A DNA stretch of 64,000 nt from Parvibaculum sp041688015. Its GTDB lineage: Bacteria; Pseudomonadota; Alphaproteobacteria; Parvibaculales; Parvibaculaceae. The notes beneath the pieces were generated by a model. That model saw only the letters and a program-made list of their open reading frames with translations, was not told the origin of the DNA and ran no database searches. The DNA lies in contig JBDNIY010000001.1 of NCBI GenBank assembly GCA_041688015.1, forward strand, positions 682,001 to 746,000, read 5' to 3'. The position numbers and the translations under genes are program-made. Shown here one piece after another: positions 42,061 to 50,346 of this stretch. Numbering within the stretch: the stretch's first letter is position 1; each line of letters begins with the position of its first letter.

Positions 42061-42995
42061 AGTGAATCTGTCCTTGCAGCGCCCCCGAACCGACTTTCAG
42101 CAAATGCCACACCCCCGAGAATAAGCACCATTCCGATCGCATGGTAGAGATGAAATGGCTCGCCCAGAAACACCACTGCAAGCAGGCTCACCATCATTGG
42201 CACTAAATAAAGTGCCACACCAGCCCGCGATGCGCCCAGCAACTCAATACCGCGATTGTAGCAAAGATAAGCAAGAATGGCCGGGAACACAGCGACGTAT
42301 AGAATGGCAAAGGCATTTTCTTGCGTCCATGGAACAGGGTGCCCGCCCATGCTCTCGCCGATATAGAGCGGCAAAAGCAGCACGGAGGATATGCCAAAGA
42401 TCGCCACCACAAGGCTTAGCGGATGCACATCCGGCTTCCATTTGATTCCTATCGAGTAACCAGCATTGAGTATCACACCAAGGAATATCCAGAGGTCGCC
42501 CCGTGCAAAGACAAGCTGCATTAGCTTATCAAGGTCGCCTTGGAACAGAATGGCGATGACCCCGACAAACGCCACGCACATGCCCACGACCTGCCGCAAG
42601 CTGAGGCGATCTTTCAGAATGGGAATAGCCAGCGCCAGAATAGTGACGGGGATGAAGGCCTGAAGCAGGCCTGCGTTGATAGCTTGCGTCGTCTGCAAGC
42701 CGATATACATGCAGAGGTTGAAGCTCGCACCACCAAGCGACCCGAGAAGCAACAGAATGCGCCATGAACGCAATAGCAGGGGTAAGTCATGTCGCAAATA
42801 TCTGGCTGTAAATGGCAGCAAAATCATGAAAGCCAAAAACCAACGCCAAAATGAGAGGCCGATGGGCGGCATCCCGTGTGCCACCACAGCACGTCCAATG
42901 ATTGCGTTGCCACTCCAGAAGAGCGCGGTGAAAGACAGCAGCAGATAGGGCTGGTTGACGAGCCACAGCCCAAACGCACGCGTAGCACTCACCAT
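42057..42995 (-). CDS. DMT-superfamily EamA-type transporter
   Basis: Inner-membrane exporter with about ten helices in two EamA repeats, 312 residues. The first repeat contains LLSFTALFWSGNAIIGRAVVAHGMPPIGLSFWRW; the second contains NAGYSIGIKWKPDVHPLSLVVAIFGIS and PAILAYLCYNRGIELLGASRAG. Substrate not predictable (amino acids, nucleosides or other metabolites). Starts 3 bases after the smpB stop on the same strand. Confidence 0.9.
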   Translation of the reverse strand: MVSATRAFGLWLVNQPYLLLSFTALFWSGNAIIGRAVVAHGMPPIGLSFWRWFLAFMILLPFTARYLRHDLPLLLRSWRILLLLGSLGGASFNLCMYIGLQTTQAINAGLLQAFIPVTILALAIPILKDRLSLRQVVGMCVAFVGVIAILFQGDLDKLMQLVFARGDLWIFLGVILNAGYSIGIKWKPDVHPLSLVVAIFGISSVLLLPLYIGESMGGHPVPWTQENAFAILYVAVFPAILAYLCYNRGIELLGASRAGVALYLVPMMVSLLAVVFLGEPFHLYHAIGMVLILGGVAFAESRFGGAARTDSL

Positions 42996-42997
42996 GA

Positions 42998-43495
42998 TCA
43001 GCCCTTGTCGCGCATCAGCCGTGCTTTGTCGCGCTGCCAGTCGCGTTGCTTTTCCGTCTCACGTTTGTCGGCCATCTTCTTGCCCTGCGCCAAGGCGATC
43101 TCAATCTTCACGCGACCTTTGTCGTTAAAATACATTTTCAACGGCACCAATGTCATGCCTTGACGCTGGATGGCCTGTGAGAGCTTGTCGATTTCCCGGC
43201 GATGCAGCAACAACTTCCGTGGCCGTCGCGTTTCATGATTAAACTGATGGGCCTGCAGATAGACGGGGATATAGGCATTGACGAGCATAATTTCGCCCTG
43301 CTTCGTCGCCTGCGCATGGGCTTCATTGAGGCTGCCTTGGCCGACCCGAAGCGACTTCACCTCAGTGCCATGAAGTTCAATACCTGCCTCGAATGTTTCG
43401 CCAACAGCATAGTGAAAGCGCGCCTTCCGATTGTCAGCAATCAGCTTGCGTCCTTCACCCAGCTTCTTCTTGGCACCACCACTTTTTGCAGACAT
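42998..43495 (-). CDS. smpB: SsrA-binding protein SmpB
   Basis: Partner of tmRNA in ribosome rescue. The 165 residues include IADNRKARFHYAVGETFEAGIELHGTEVKSLR, NAYIPVYLQAHQFNHETRRPRKLLLHRREI and a basic C-terminal tail rich in Lys/Arg/Glu that enters the mRNA channel. Slightly long at the N-terminus. The ssrA (tmRNA) gene itself is not in the window. Downstream of dapA by 22 bases. Confidence 0.95.
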   Translation of the reverse strand: MSAKSGGAKKKLGEGRKLIADNRKARFHYAVGETFEAGIELHGTEVKSLRVGQGSLNEAHAQATKQGEIMLVNAYIPVYLQAHQFNHETRRPRKLLLHRREIDKLSQAIQRQGMTLVPLKMYFNDKGRVKIEIALAQGKKMADKRETEKQRDWQRDKARLMRDKG

Positions 43496-43517
43496 AACCC
43501 TAGAACCAGACTTTCAA

Positions 43518-44393
43518 TCAGTTCAACAAGCCCGCGTGACGCATAGCGTCACGGACCTTGACCTGCGTCGCCTCTGTTGCGGGCAACAGCGGAAGACGCA
43601 ACTCATCTCGACAAAGACCGAGTAGATGCGCGGCATATTTCACCGGCGTCGGGTTTTGCTCGACAAAGAGTGCGTGATGGAGCGGCATCAAACGATCCTG
43701 AATTTCCAGCGCGCGCTTGAAGTTACCATTAAGCATCGCTGTTTGGAATGCAGCGCAGAGCTTCGGCGCGACATTTGCCGTCACCGAGACCGCGCCCACG
43801 CCGCCATGCGCATTAAAGCCGAGCGAGGTCGCGTCTTCACCCGAAAGCTGGATAAAATCCGGCCCAATCAAATGACGCTGCATACTAGTGCGCGCTAGGT
43901 TCGATGTGGCATCCTTGACGCCGACAACGTTCTTTAAGGTCGCCAGTCGAACCATCGTTTCAACACTGATATCCACCACCGTTCGTGCTGGGATATTGTA
44001 GAGAATGATCGGCAAATCGACGGCATCGCTGATGGCCTTGAAATGCTGATACTGGCCTTCCTGCGTTGGCCGGTTGTAGTAACCCGTCACGCTCAACACA
44101 GCGTCTGCGCCCGCATCTTTGGCAAATTTCGTCAGAGCAATGGCTTCAAGCGTATTGTTAGAGCCCGCACCCGCGATCACCGGTACACGCTTCTTTGTCA
44201 CGTCAACGCAAATTTCGATGACGCGTCGGTGTTCTTCGTGGCTCAAAGTCGGTGATTCACCAGTGGTCCCGACAGGCACAAGCCCTTGGGTCCCTTCCGA
44301 GATATGCCAATCAACCAATTTGGCGAACGCCTCCTCATCAATCTTGCCATCCCTGAACGGGGTGATGAGAGCAACGAACGAACCCTTAAACAT
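43518..44393 (-). CDS. dapA: 4-hydroxy-tetrahydrodipicolinate synthase
   Basis: Condenses pyruvate and aspartate semialdehyde in lysine/diaminopimelate synthesis. The 291 residues have the Schiff-base Lys160 in NVVGVKDATSNL, Tyr132 in ILYNIPART, and GTTGESPTLSHEEH near 43-56. Normal length, TIM barrel. ATG 44391-44393. Followed by smpB, a familiar alphaproteobacterial pairing. The 276 bases upstream separate it from the divergent lytic transglycosylase. Confidence 0.95.
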   Translation of the reverse strand: MFKGSFVALITPFRDGKIDEEAFAKLVDWHISEGTQGLVPVGTTGESPTLSHEEHRRVIEICVDVTKKRVPVIAGAGSNNTLEAIALTKFAKDAGADAVLSVTGYYNRPTQEGQYQHFKAISDAVDLPIILYNIPARTVVDISVETMVRLATLKNVVGVKDATSNLARTSMQRHLIGPDFIQLSGEDATSLGFNAHGGVGAVSVTANVAPKLCAAFQTAMLNGNFKRALEIQDRLMPLHHALFVEQNPTPVKYAAHLLGLCRDELRLPLLPATEATQVKVRDAMRHAGLLN

Positions 44394-44627
44394 TTTCTAA
44401 GCTCCAATAGCCCACAACCCATGGCGGGGCGGCGGGCAAGATAACCATAAGCTGGGCAAGCAGCAAGAAAGCTAGGCGCTTCAAGTCGCGTCCGATCTCA
44501 ATTGAGGTGCTTGTTAGCACGTTGGTAGTCACAAACGAGGATAATTTGAAGGCACTGGTTGACGTTTACAAGGCATGCACTCGGCAGCAGTCTCCTCTAT
44601 ATATGCTCTATACTCTGATTTGCCGCA

Positions 44628-44653
44628 GCCGGGCGCATCCGGCAACATTTTTT
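44628..44653 (+). promoter_or_regulatory. Short hairpin followed by a T-run just before the lytic transglycosylase start
   Basis: GCCGG (44628-44632), 6-base loop, CCGGC (44639-44643), then AACA and six T. It resembles a weak intrinsic terminator on the plus strand, which could end an untranslated transcript or attenuate the next gene. Only five GC pairs, so support is limited. Confidence 0.3.
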
Positions 44654-44669
44654 GGACAGGTCACTTCCA

Positions 44670-47006
44670 GTGCCGGATCGATCAAGCGTTACGCCAGATG
44701 GGACCTCAACGTCGCATTTGGCTCTCAAAATCGTACTGGCCATAATGCTCACCTCGGCCTTGAGCGTCTCTCGCTCGACCCTAGGGCTGGCCGAAACCAC
44801 CCCCGGCGTACCGCTCGCCCAACCACACTTTAAGGCGGATGTTCCGATCCCGGTCAAACCGACCAAAAAAGAACATAAACCTACAAAGAAGAAAATTTCC
44901 AAGCCAGCCGTGGCGAGCGTCAATTCCAACCTCCTCTCGAAGGCCGACATTGCTGCCCTTACCGACGCGCTGAACGAGGCAGACCGCAAAAACTGGTCAG
45001 AGGCGATGCGCCACCGCACACGGCTGGACAATCAGGCCGCAGCCAAGTTCGTCTTGTGGTACCGACTGACTACAAAGGATTCCGGCGCGACGCTGGCCGA
45101 AATTGTGGCCTTCAAAGAGCAAAACCTCAGCTGGCCGCGCATGACCCTGCTTTCATTGCGGGCCGAAGATGCTGTTCTGTCCTACCCAATGTCTGACAAA
45201 GACTTAATCACCTGGTTTTCGGCCAACCCACCTCAGACCGGTGAAGGGCGCATTCGATATGGCAAGGCGCTCATTGCCAACGGGCAGACCGATGTTGGCA
45301 AAAAATGGATTCAGCGCGCTTGGGCGCAAAACGACTTCAGCCCCAACCGCCAGCGCGAAATTCTTGCCCAATTCGGCACATACCTCACCACCTCGACGCA
45401 TAAGGCACGCCTTGATCGCCTGCTCTGGGATCGCCGCACGGCCGACGCACGCACAACCGCGGCTCTGATCGGCAACAATGCCGAAGCGCTGGCAGAGGCG
45501 CGCATCCGGCTGATGACGCGATCACGCAGCGCACCCGACGCCGTCGCGCGCGTGCCAAGCGCCATGCGCGACGATGCAGGCCTGCTGTTTGATCGCATTC
45601 GATATGAACGCAAGTTGGGCAATGACGATGCCACCGTGCCCCTCATTCTGACAGCCCCCGGATTGCCGCATCAAATGGTCGATCCAGATGCTTGGTGGCT
45701 GGAGCGCAAGATCGCAGCACGCGTCGCCCTCGCTAACGGGCAATATCAGGATGCTTATGACATCGTCTCCAAGCATGGTCTGAAAGATGGGGGAGATTAT
45801 GCAGACGCCGAGTTTCTATCCGGATGGATTGCGTTGCAATTTCTGAACAAGCCAGACGAGGCGATGGCGCATTTTTTGAAACTCAAAAATGCAGTCTCTA
45901 CGCCCATCAGCACAGCCCGCGCCGACTATTGGGCCGGGCGCGCCGCCTCAGCCAAAGGCGACAAGCAAAACGCAGAACTCTACTATCATCTTGCTGCGCA
46001 AAACCCGACGACCTTCTATGGACAATTAGGCACAGGCGCCCTCGCGCATCTGCAAGGCAAAGTAGCGCGCCTCCATTTGCCAAACGATCCCAAGCCAACA
46101 ACTACCGAAATCACCGCCTTCAAGAAGCTCGAACTGGTTCGCGTTGCGCAAATTCTTCATGACATGCATCGCGATGATCAAGCATGGAGCTTCATGCTGC
46201 ATCTTGCCGACACTCTCAAGGAGCCTCAGCAGCTTGTTCAACTGTCAGACATGGCGCTGGCATTTGATGACCACAAACTGTCCCTGCGCATCGCTAAGAC
46301 CGCCTCCCAGCGTAATATTATGCTGCCGCAACGGGCATACCCCGTAAACTACATGCCAGCTTTCACCCCCAGAGGGCCAACCGTCGAAAAGGCATTGGTA
46401 TTGGGGTTGTCACGACAAGAAAGCGAGTTTGACCCCGCCGCCAAAAGTCCAGTCGGCGCGCGCGGCCTCATGCAACTCATGCCTGCAACCGCTAAAATGG
46501 TCGCGCGGCAAATCAACGTCCCCTACTCAAGAAGCCGCCTCACCACAGACCCGGCCTATAATGCGATGCTGGGCTCGGCCCATCTGGGAGATCTCATCGA
46601 GGATTTTAACGGTTCCTATATCATGAGCATCACAGCCTATAATGCCGGAACCACCCGGGTCGGTGAATGGCAGGGACAATATGGCGATCCGCGTGCATCG
46701 ACCGTCGACCCGATTGATTGGATTGAGAACATTCCATTTTCAGAAACGCGAAACTACGTTCAACGCGTGATGGAAAATATGGAAATCTATCGCACCCGTC
46801 TCAGCGGCAGCGCCCAGAAGATCCGCATTGCAGATGACATTCGGCGCAATACAGGCCAACCCGTAGCATCACCCACGCCAGTTGCTGCTGGAGCCAACCT
46901 TGCGCCTACCGTTTCGACAACGCCAATCGCAGAAGCCGAAAATACAACCACCCAACCCAACAACGTTCCTCTCCCTCGTGCCAAGCGCAATTTTGCCAAG
47001 CCATGA
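44670..47006 (+). CDS. Soluble lytic murein transglycosylase (Slt70 type)
   Basis: Periplasmic enzyme that cleaves peptidoglycan glycan strands. About 778 residues: N-terminal signal segment (LALKIVLAIMLTSALS), basic linker, a long helical superhelix of TPR-like repeats (about 90-540), and a C-terminal SLT domain with catalytic Glu584 in LSRQESEFDP followed by SPVGARGLMQLMPATAK and YIMSITAYNAGTTRV. Ends with a Pro/Thr-rich tail. Start is uncertain: GTG 44670 with AGG nine bases upstream was chosen; TTG 44652 is possible. ATGA overlap with the next gene. Confidence 0.9.
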   Translation: MPDRSSVTPDGTSTSHLALKIVLAIMLTSALSVSRSTLGLAETTPGVPLAQPHFKADVPIPVKPTKKEHKPTKKKISKPAVASVNSNLLSKADIAALTDALNEADRKNWSEAMRHRTRLDNQAAAKFVLWYRLTTKDSGATLAEIVAFKEQNLSWPRMTLLSLRAEDAVLSYPMSDKDLITWFSANPPQTGEGRIRYGKALIANGQTDVGKKWIQRAWAQNDFSPNRQREILAQFGTYLTTSTHKARLDRLLWDRRTADARTTAALIGNNAEALAEARIRLMTRSRSAPDAVARVPSAMRDDAGLLFDRIRYERKLGNDDATVPLILTAPGLPHQMVDPDAWWLERKIAARVALANGQYQDAYDIVSKHGLKDGGDYADAEFLSGWIALQFLNKPDEAMAHFLKLKNAVSTPISTARADYWAGRAASAKGDKQNAELYYHLAAQNPTTFYGQLGTGALAHLQGKVARLHLPNDPKPTTTEITAFKKLELVRVAQILHDMHRDDQAWSFMLHLADTLKEPQQLVQLSDMALAFDDHKLSLRIAKTASQRNIMLPQRAYPVNYMPAFTPRGPTVEKALVLGLSRQESEFDPAAKSPVGARGLMQLMPATAKMVARQINVPYSRSRLTTDPAYNAMLGSAHLGDLIEDFNGSYIMSITAYNAGTTRVGEWQGQYGDPRASTVDPIDWIENIPFSETRNYVQRVMENMEIYRTRLSGSAQKIRIADDIRRNTGQPVASPTPVAAGANLAPTVSTTPIAEAENTTTQPNNVPLPRAKRNFAKP

Positions 47007-47926
47007 CGCCCAAACCCAAATCATCAACCAGCCGAAAGCCATCTTCAGTCTCCAAAACTATTTCTAGGCCTCCCCGCGATATCTTCTACACATCGCAGGA
47101 CGGCTTGCGCCTCTATGCGCGCGACTATGGCCAGCGTACAGCCAAGGCGCCGCCGGTCATTTGTCTGCCAGGGCTGACACGCAATTCCAAGGATTTTGAC
47201 ACACTCGCGCGTCACCTTGCACGCAAACATCGTGTGCTCTGTCCCGATCTGCGCGGACGGGGACGCTCGCAGAATTGTGAAAAGTGGACCGACTACACGC
47301 CCCAAGCCGAGATGATGGATATTCTCGACCTCATGGGCGCAACCGGCATTCATCAAGCCATCTTTGTCGGAACATCACGAGGCGGCATCATCACGATGCT
47401 CATGGCCGCGCATCGTCCCAATGCGCTATACGGCGCGGTGCTCAACGACATCGGCCCAGAAATCAGCTTCAACGGCCTAAAACGCATCGCCAGCTATGTC
47501 GGCATCATGGAAACGCCACCAAGCTGGACCGAAGCGGCATTCAAACTGCGCTTGATGAATGAGCGCGAATTTCCAACGCTCACAGGCGACGATTGGTACG
47601 ATCAGGCGCGGCGCACATTTGCCGAAGAGGCTGGCGCCCCAAAAGCTGACTATGACCCAAAAATCGGCATTGGTTTGCGCAAAGGTCTTGATGCCGCCAA
47701 AGGCGCAATGCCCACCATGTGGGCCCAGTTCAAGGCGCTCTCACATGTACCCTTGCTCGTCATACGCGGCGAAAATTCTGATATTCTCACCGCTGAAACC
47801 GTCGAGCGAATGGGGCGGGAGCACTCGCAACTTGCGCATGTCACCGTCAAAGATCGTGGCCACGTTCCCTTTCTCAACGAGCCAGAAGCTCTCAGCGCCA
47901 TCGACGCTTATCTTGCACAATTCTAA
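47003..47926 (+). CDS. Alpha/beta-fold hydrolase
   Basis: Serine hydrolase of 307 residues, cytoplasmic. The nucleophile elbow is GTSRGG with Ser125, the oxyanion region is CLPGLTRNSKDF, the acid is in VIRGENSDIL and the His is in KDRGHVPFLNE. The first 25 residues are basic and Ser-rich. Substrate cannot be inferred. ATG 47003 overlaps the transglycosylase stop by four bases, so the two are probably translated together; its stop overlaps the convergent methyltransferase by four bases. Confidence 0.85.
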   Translation: MTPKPKSSTSRKPSSVSKTISRPPRDIFYTSQDGLRLYARDYGQRTAKAPPVICLPGLTRNSKDFDTLARHLARKHRVLCPDLRGRGRSQNCEKWTDYTPQAEMMDILDLMGATGIHQAIFVGTSRGGIITMLMAAHRPNALYGAVLNDIGPEISFNGLKRIASYVGIMETPPSWTEAAFKLRLMNEREFPTLTGDDWYDQARRTFAEEAGAPKADYDPKIGIGLRKGLDAAKGAMPTMWAQFKALSHVPLLVIRGENSDILTAETVERMGREHSQLAHVTVKDRGHVPFLNEPEALSAIDAYLAQF

Positions 47927-48657
47927 CCACGCCTGATACGCAGCATCTTTGTCGCCCCTACCTGAAACTCAAAATCGACAGATTGTAGTGTCACTCTATA
48001 GCCATCGGTTTCAAGCGCACGGATCACGCCTGGCAAATGGCTGGACGGGCGACCGTCAAGATTGACCAGCGGAAATACCCGCACTTCACCGGCAACCCGC
48101 AGCGCCTCGCGCAATGCTGCAATATGAAACACCCCGTCAAGCTCGTCTCCATAGAGAAACAAGAAGTGCGAGATCAAGGCCAGATCAAAGGCACCGTCGT
48201 CAAATGCCAGATTCGGCAGCGCCGCAGCAACATAACGACGGGATCCAGCCAGCGCAAAATCTGTCAAAAATAGCTCAAGCGCTGTCTGACGACGTCGGTG
48301 AACCTGCGTTTCCGATCCGTAGAAACCCCAATTGAACCGATAGGCCGCCGCATGCATGCCCGCCCGCAGCGCCTTACTGGTGGCGTCGAACTGGGCTCGA
48401 ATGGCTGGGCCATCAAACGCGTAAATCGGATCAACGGCTGTCACATCAAAACCACCAGCAACAGCCTCCGACGTAAAGGAAGACGGCCCACCACCAATAT
48501 CAAGGATATTCGCGCTGGGCATTACATCATCAAGGGCAAAAAACGCCCTGTATTCGTCCAGCTGACGCCCCCATGGAACAACGCCGTCGAGGCGGAAGTT
48601 TCGTCGATCAGGCGATGTGCGTTGCACAATCTCGTTCATCTTGTTCTCCGTATTCAA
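47923..48657 (-). CDS. SAM-dependent methyltransferase, class I type
   Basis: A 244-residue protein with the SAM-binding motif I NILDIGGGPSSFTSEA (about 50-65), an acidic motif II (FDVTAVDPIY) and a motif near FDLALISHFLFLYGDEL. The C-terminus has beta-strand-like VGEVRVFPLVNLDGRPS. Substrate unknown. ATG 48655-48657. It lies just downstream of a minus-strand terminator at 48701-48732, so it should have its own promoter within the roughly 45 bases between them, or rely on read-through. Confidence 0.82.
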   Translation of the reverse strand: MNTENKMNEIVQRTSPDRRNFRLDGVVPWGRQLDEYRAFFALDDVMPSANILDIGGGPSSFTSEAVAGGFDVTAVDPIYAFDGPAIRAQFDATSKALRAGMHAAAYRFNWGFYGSETQVHRRRQTALELFLTDFALAGSRRYVAAALPNLAFDDGAFDLALISHFLFLYGDELDGVFHIAALREALRVAGEVRVFPLVNLDGRPSSHLPGVIRALETDGYRVTLQSVDFEFQVGATKMLRIRRG

Positions 48658-48700
48658 ACCGGAGACCGCCCTTCAGAGACGCGCTTCATTCAACATGAGA

Positions 48701-48732
48701 AAACAAAAAAAGCCGCCTCCAAATGGGGCGGC
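48701..48732 (-). terminator. Rho-independent terminator on the minus strand
   Basis: GCCGCC (minus strand, 48732-48727) pairs with GGCGGC (48717-48712) through a stem extended by two more G-C pairs, and is followed by TTTTTTTGTTTTC. It must end a minus-strand transcript coming from 48740-49200, where the only candidate is the small reading frame at 48773-48883. Confidence 0.8.
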
Positions 48733-48772
48733 CAAACCGGCAAGTCGATGTACGACATGTTTGGGCCACCCG

Positions 48773-48883
48773 TCAGGTGGTCCACCAAGCGTCGTTCATG
48801 CCAAAAAAATAGGTCATCAATTCTGTCCTGATGTCGTGCTCGTATGGCGAGCAACCGCACAATATCCCAAACAGTTTGCTCAT
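48773..48883 (-). CDS. Candidate very small gene (36 residues) ahead of a terminator
   Basis: The frame starting MSKLFGILCGC and ending TYFFGMNDAWWTT stops 40 bases before the terminator at 48701-48732, a normal spacing. It has Tyr-Glu-His-Asp followed by a short amphipathic helix and a Trp-rich end. ATG 48881-48883 has no strong ribosome site; ATG 48935-48937 would make 54 residues. A longer overlapping frame (48690-49133) runs through the terminator and is less likely. I do not recognise a family. The alternative is a noncoding RNA that uses this terminator. Confidence 0.35.
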   Translation of the reverse strand: MSKLFGILCGCSPYEHDIRTELMTYFFGMNDAWWTT

Positions 48884-49054
48884 GCCAAGAGGCTTTGATG
48901 AAAATGCAAAGGAAAAAGCCCAATATCTGCGACACATGGTCAAACCCAACCAACTTCGCAAAAACCGCCACAGAGGTTATGATGAGCGCATCGTGTTGAA
49001 AACGCTTCACTTCAGACAGCAACCACATGCAATTTCGCATTAATTGCCCTGCGC

Positions 49055-49070
49055 GACGGAGTTTTCCGTC
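49055..49070. promoter_or_regulatory. Hairpin GACGGA-GTTT-TCCGTC
   Basis: A perfect 6-base stem with a GTTT loop in the 300-base gap between the small candidate gene and the RND operon. No T-run. It could be a leader or operator element for either transcript. Confidence 0.25.
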
Positions 49071-49144
49071 AACGACGTTACAGATAAACCAAGAGTGCAT
49101 CATATTTACTCTTTTGGTCCTTCGGCAGAACACCTATATCCAGC

Positions 49145-49186
49145 GGTCCCTGCCTCCCCCGGGACCTCAATTTTTCCATGTATAAT
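49145..49186 (+). promoter_or_regulatory. Candidate promoter/operator of the RND efflux operon
   Basis: A perfect TATAAT at 49181-49186 lies 20 bases before the adaptor start. Just upstream, GGTCCC (49145-49150) and GGGACC (49161-49166) form a perfect inverted repeat with a 10-base spacer covering the place where a -35 box would be. No good -35 hexamer is seen, so the promoter may need an activator or be weak. The hairpin is also followed by TCAATTTTT, so a terminator-like role cannot be excluded. Confidence 0.45.
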
Positions 49187-49206
49187 TTCTCGACGCGGAG
49201 ACTCTC

Positions 49207-50340
49207 ATGATGACGAAACGCATGGCTATCATGCTGGCTATTGCAGGATTGATCTTTGGCGGTGTCATCATGGTCCTTGTGGTAAAGGGTATCGCCACCA
49301 AGCGGTTCATTGCATCGATGGGCCAGCCACCTCAGACAATCTCCACCACCACTGCCAACTTTGAAAACTGGGAACCAACAATCCAAGCTGTCGGCACGCT
49401 GAAAGCCCAAAAAGGGACCGACATCACGCCCCAGCTTGCTGGCATCGTCTCGGAAATTCCGTTTGAATCCGACAGCGACGTCAAGGAGGGCGACCTACTT
49501 GTCGGCCTCGCCAATGAGGACGACGTCGCCAAGCTGAAAGCGTTGGACGCGGATGCAGACTTGGCCCGCCTCACCTATAACCGCAGCAAGGAACTTGTAC
49601 GCAGTCGCGCCGTCAGTCAGGCGCAACTCGACAATGCGACAGCCAATCTCAAGAGCGCAATGGCACAGGTGGCCGCCCAGCAAGCACTGGTGGACAAGAA
49701 ACAAATGCGCGCGCCTTTCGACGGCCATGTTGGCATTCGGTTGGTCGATATCGGTCAATATCTGGTCGCAGGCCAAAAGATCACAACCCTTCAGGCTCTC
49801 GATCCAATCTATGTTGATTTCACCCTCGCCCAGCGTGATGTCAATCTTGTGACTGTTGGCCAGTCAATCTCGATCTCCACGGACGCATATCCGGGTATAA
49901 CATTCAGCGGCAAGGTGATTGCGCTGGACCCCAAGCTCGATCCCGTCACACGAAATATCGCCGTGCGCGCGCAGCTTTCCAATGCTGACCACAAACTTCT
50001 TCCCGGCATGTTCGCATCCGTCACCATCACAACCGGCGTAAAAGAAAAGAAGCTGACGCTTCCCCAAACTGCCATCACCTATAACCCCTACGGCGAAACC
50101 GTGTTTCTCGTCGTCAAAGGTAAACCCGGCGCTGACGGCAAAACGCCGCTTGTAGCCCAGCAGAAATTTGTCAAGACAGGCACAACACGCGGCGATCAGG
50201 TCGCCATTGTGAGCGGTATCAACGAAGGTCAGACAGTCGTTTCATCTGGTCAGTTGAAACTCAAAAACGGAACACCTGTCATTATCAACAATGACGCGCC
50301 CCTGCCCAATGACGCAGCCCCCCAGCCGCAGGACCAGTAA
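49207..50340 (+). CDS. RND efflux pump periplasmic adaptor (membrane fusion protein)
   Basis: Links an inner-membrane RND pump to an outer-membrane channel. The 377 residues have an N-terminal anchor (MAIMLAIAGLIFGGVIMVLV), the lipoyl domain (VGTLKAQKGTDITPQLAGIVSEI; VGIRLVDIGQYLVAGQKI), a helical hairpin (about 100-165), and beta-barrel and membrane-proximal domains (PGMFASVTITTGVKEK). ATG 49207, with GGAG six bases upstream, or the adjacent ATG 49210. The RND permease follows 6 bases later. No TolC-type gene follows, so a shared outer-membrane channel is probably used. Confidence 0.93.
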   Translation: MMTKRMAIMLAIAGLIFGGVIMVLVVKGIATKRFIASMGQPPQTISTTTANFENWEPTIQAVGTLKAQKGTDITPQLAGIVSEIPFESDSDVKEGDLLVGLANEDDVAKLKALDADADLARLTYNRSKELVRSRAVSQAQLDNATANLKSAMAQVAAQQALVDKKQMRAPFDGHVGIRLVDIGQYLVAGQKITTLQALDPIYVDFTLAQRDVNLVTVGQSISISTDAYPGITFSGKVIALDPKLDPVTRNIAVRAQLSNADHKLLPGMFASVTITTGVKEKKLTLPQTAITYNPYGETVFLVVKGKPGADGKTPLVAQQKFVKTGTTRGDQVAIVSGINEGQTVVSSGQLKLKNGTPVIINNDAPLPNDAAPQPQDQ

Positions 50341-50346
50341 GTCTCC

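Noticed and set aside
48690..49133. Minus-strand frame of 147 residues
   Set aside because: Its last residues are encoded by the terminator stem and T-run at 48701-48732; the shorter frame ending at 48773 fits better.
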